From NCBI RefSeq assembly GCF_017654505.1, contig NC_054538.1:64212678-64276677 (forward strand): a stretch of 64,000 bases of DNA, written 5' to 3'. Below are positions 13,330 through 64,000 of the stretch, in pieces (the first letter of the stretch is position 1; every line of letters begins with the position of its first letter). This DNA is from Polyodon spathula. Taxonomy: Eukaryota; Chordata; Actinopteri; Acipenseriformes; Polyodontidae. Position numbers and translations under genes: made by a program. Below the pieces are notes generated by a model. The model had not been told where the DNA came from. It ran no database searches and was given only the letters and a program-made list of their open reading frames with translations.

Positions 13330-14036
13330 AAATCATTACATATATTGTTTCAAACAACCCTTATACTTCTGTAAACTAATGTAAAACCTACTAGTTTAGG
13401 TTATGTTGGATAAAGGCAGATTAGATCCCTGCCTAGTATTTAGTCTAAATGTGCTCTGATAACTGTATGGCGGAATGCGACTTGATTTAGAAGATTCACC
13501 AGCAGTTTTGAATGAAGGTTTCAAAGCTAGGAATGATTGTCTGTTGCTGCTCTTGGGCAAAGTTTGAAAGTACTCTTTGCTTTGACTTGTGACCTAAGTG
13601 TTAGTGTTGGGCTTATGTAGTTATATGTAGTTATTGTCTCAATGTGTATGAGGAGGGAGGGGGGAGTGGGAGAATTGTCTGTGGTACATGACACAGAGGA
13701 ACATTTTGAGAGCCACGGCATTAGACCAATTGTAATGAGTCCTTCATTTGAGTGTGCATTTTTAAGGAAGCATGTTTCAACATGTGCTATACTGAATTCA
13801 CCAGCAGGGGCTGAGAGTAGCTGGTGTTTTGCGCAGCAGTGGGGTTGGATACAACGCATCTGTTGTCCATAAAGAGGGTGTTTTCTATGTTTTCAGGGAT
13901 AGGTAGGATACTGTATTAAAGGGCAAGAAACAGGTCTGTTATCTGCATTGAGGATTCTTTATTTTCACAGCGCCAAGATCAATTCCCAACATCTGGATAT
14001 TGAACAGAATACTGAATTTTGCCTGTAAATGCAAGT

Positions 14037-14038
<2 letters not shown>

Positions 14039-14120
<82 letters not shown>

Positions 14121-14148
14121 ATATGTATATATATATATATATATATAA
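14039..14148. repeat. Long (AT)n repeat just upstream of exon 2
   Basis: About 70 bp of pure AT, a gtatgtatgtatatatgta interruption, then more AT. It is self-complementary and can form cruciforms. It ends 38 bp before the first base of exon 2, so it occupies the place where the branch point would be expected. Confidence 0.95.
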
Positions 14149-14186
14149 TAAAATAAAGATAACATTTTTATTTTTTATTTTTTTAG

Positions 14187-63912
<49,726 letters not shown>

Positions 63913-63918
63913 GCAAGT
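63913..63918 (+). promoter_or_regulatory. GC-type 5' splice site (GAG|GCAAGT)
   Basis: Every other donor in this gene is GT. Here the expected border is followed by gcaagt, which matches the U1 consensus at all positions but +2, as functional GC-AG donors usually do. A GT donor exists 18 nt downstream (cat|gttaag at 63931), in the same phase, but is a poor consensus match and would add six residues (ASSLLH). Confidence 0.8.
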
Positions 63919-64000
63919 TCATTACTACATGTTAAGTACCTTATCCAATGCGCTTCATACAGAAAGTACAGTATATAAGTAAAATCTAGCAATATGTGAC

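Larger units (their letters stand above)
1..14186 (+). other. 3' part of MARK1 intron 1
   Basis: AT-rich intron sequence up to the exon 2 acceptor. Recognisable contents are listed separately: a gag-like remnant, an L2 piece, MITE-like elements, a 65-bp duplication and microsatellites. The stretches 1500-3700, 7800-10300 and 10500-13300 otherwise show only T/A runs, short trinucleotide repeats (7261-7300, 8122-8149), tetranucleotide TTTA (7748-7774) and no supported gene. Confidence 0.85.

Noticed and set aside
63931..63936. GT donor 18 nt downstream of the GC donor as the main splice site
   Set aside because: It has wrong bases at +3 and +5 and the extra residues are not in the family; kept only as a possible minor alternative.

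Overview
The window is vertebrate genomic DNA from inside one large gene, not a compact genome. Ten exons on the + strand, with GT/GC-AG borders and consistent phases, encode 357 continuous codons of MARK1 (microtubule-affinity-regulating kinase 1, the Par-1 family). They run from the end of the N-terminal tail through the whole Ser/Thr kinase domain to the end of the UBA domain. The first coding exon lies upstream of the window, and the spacer and C-terminal KA1 domain lie downstream. No other host gene, tRNA, rRNA, promoter or CpG island could be supported.

The organism is most likely an aquatic vertebrate, probably a ray-finned fish with a fairly large genome. The MARK1 protein is close to the tetrapod one. 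The introns hold DIRS-type tyrosine-recombinase retrotransposons, Tc1, pogo/Tigger and Harbinger DNA transposons, L2 and CR1 LINE pieces, tRNA-derived SINEs and long AT dinucleotide repeats. This mix is common in fishes and amphibians and absent as such from mammals and birds. The species is not identified.

Layout: 1-14186 is the 3' part of an intron before exon 2 (numbering by analogy with mammalian MARK1). It holds a decayed gag-like coiled-coil frame on the - strand (83-1075), an L2 fragment, MITE-like elements, a hairpin MITE (6467-6656) and a perfect 65-bp duplication. Exon 2 is 14187-14390 and exon 3 is 18369-18422. A 35.8-kb intron (18423-54175) follows, carrying most of the mobile DNA: SINEs at 26.3, 29.7 and 36.1 kb, a CR1-like LINE at 27.9 kb, a deleted DIRS copy at 34.3-36.1 kb, a complete-length but dead Tc1 at 38.3-39.9 kb, a foldback made of tRNA-like repeats at 42.6-43.2 kb, and a longer DIRS copy at 50.0-53.9 kb. 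From 54176 to 63912 eight exons are packed into 10 kb. The introns there hold a Harbinger N-terminal fragment, a Tigger-like element and a third DIRS copy that fills nearly all of one intron.

The MARK1 frame is intact and has the ATP-binding lysine, HRD, DFG, T-loop threonine and APE motifs, so it should be functional. All of the transposon genes seen are broken. I found no convincing new biological system. The best leads are a GC-AG intron at the end of the UBA exon, an AT repeat 38 bp from a splice acceptor, a DIRS copy that fills an intron, complementary deletions in two sister DIRS copies, and two unusual inverted or tandem repeat structures at 15.8-16.4 kb and 42.6-43.2 kb.
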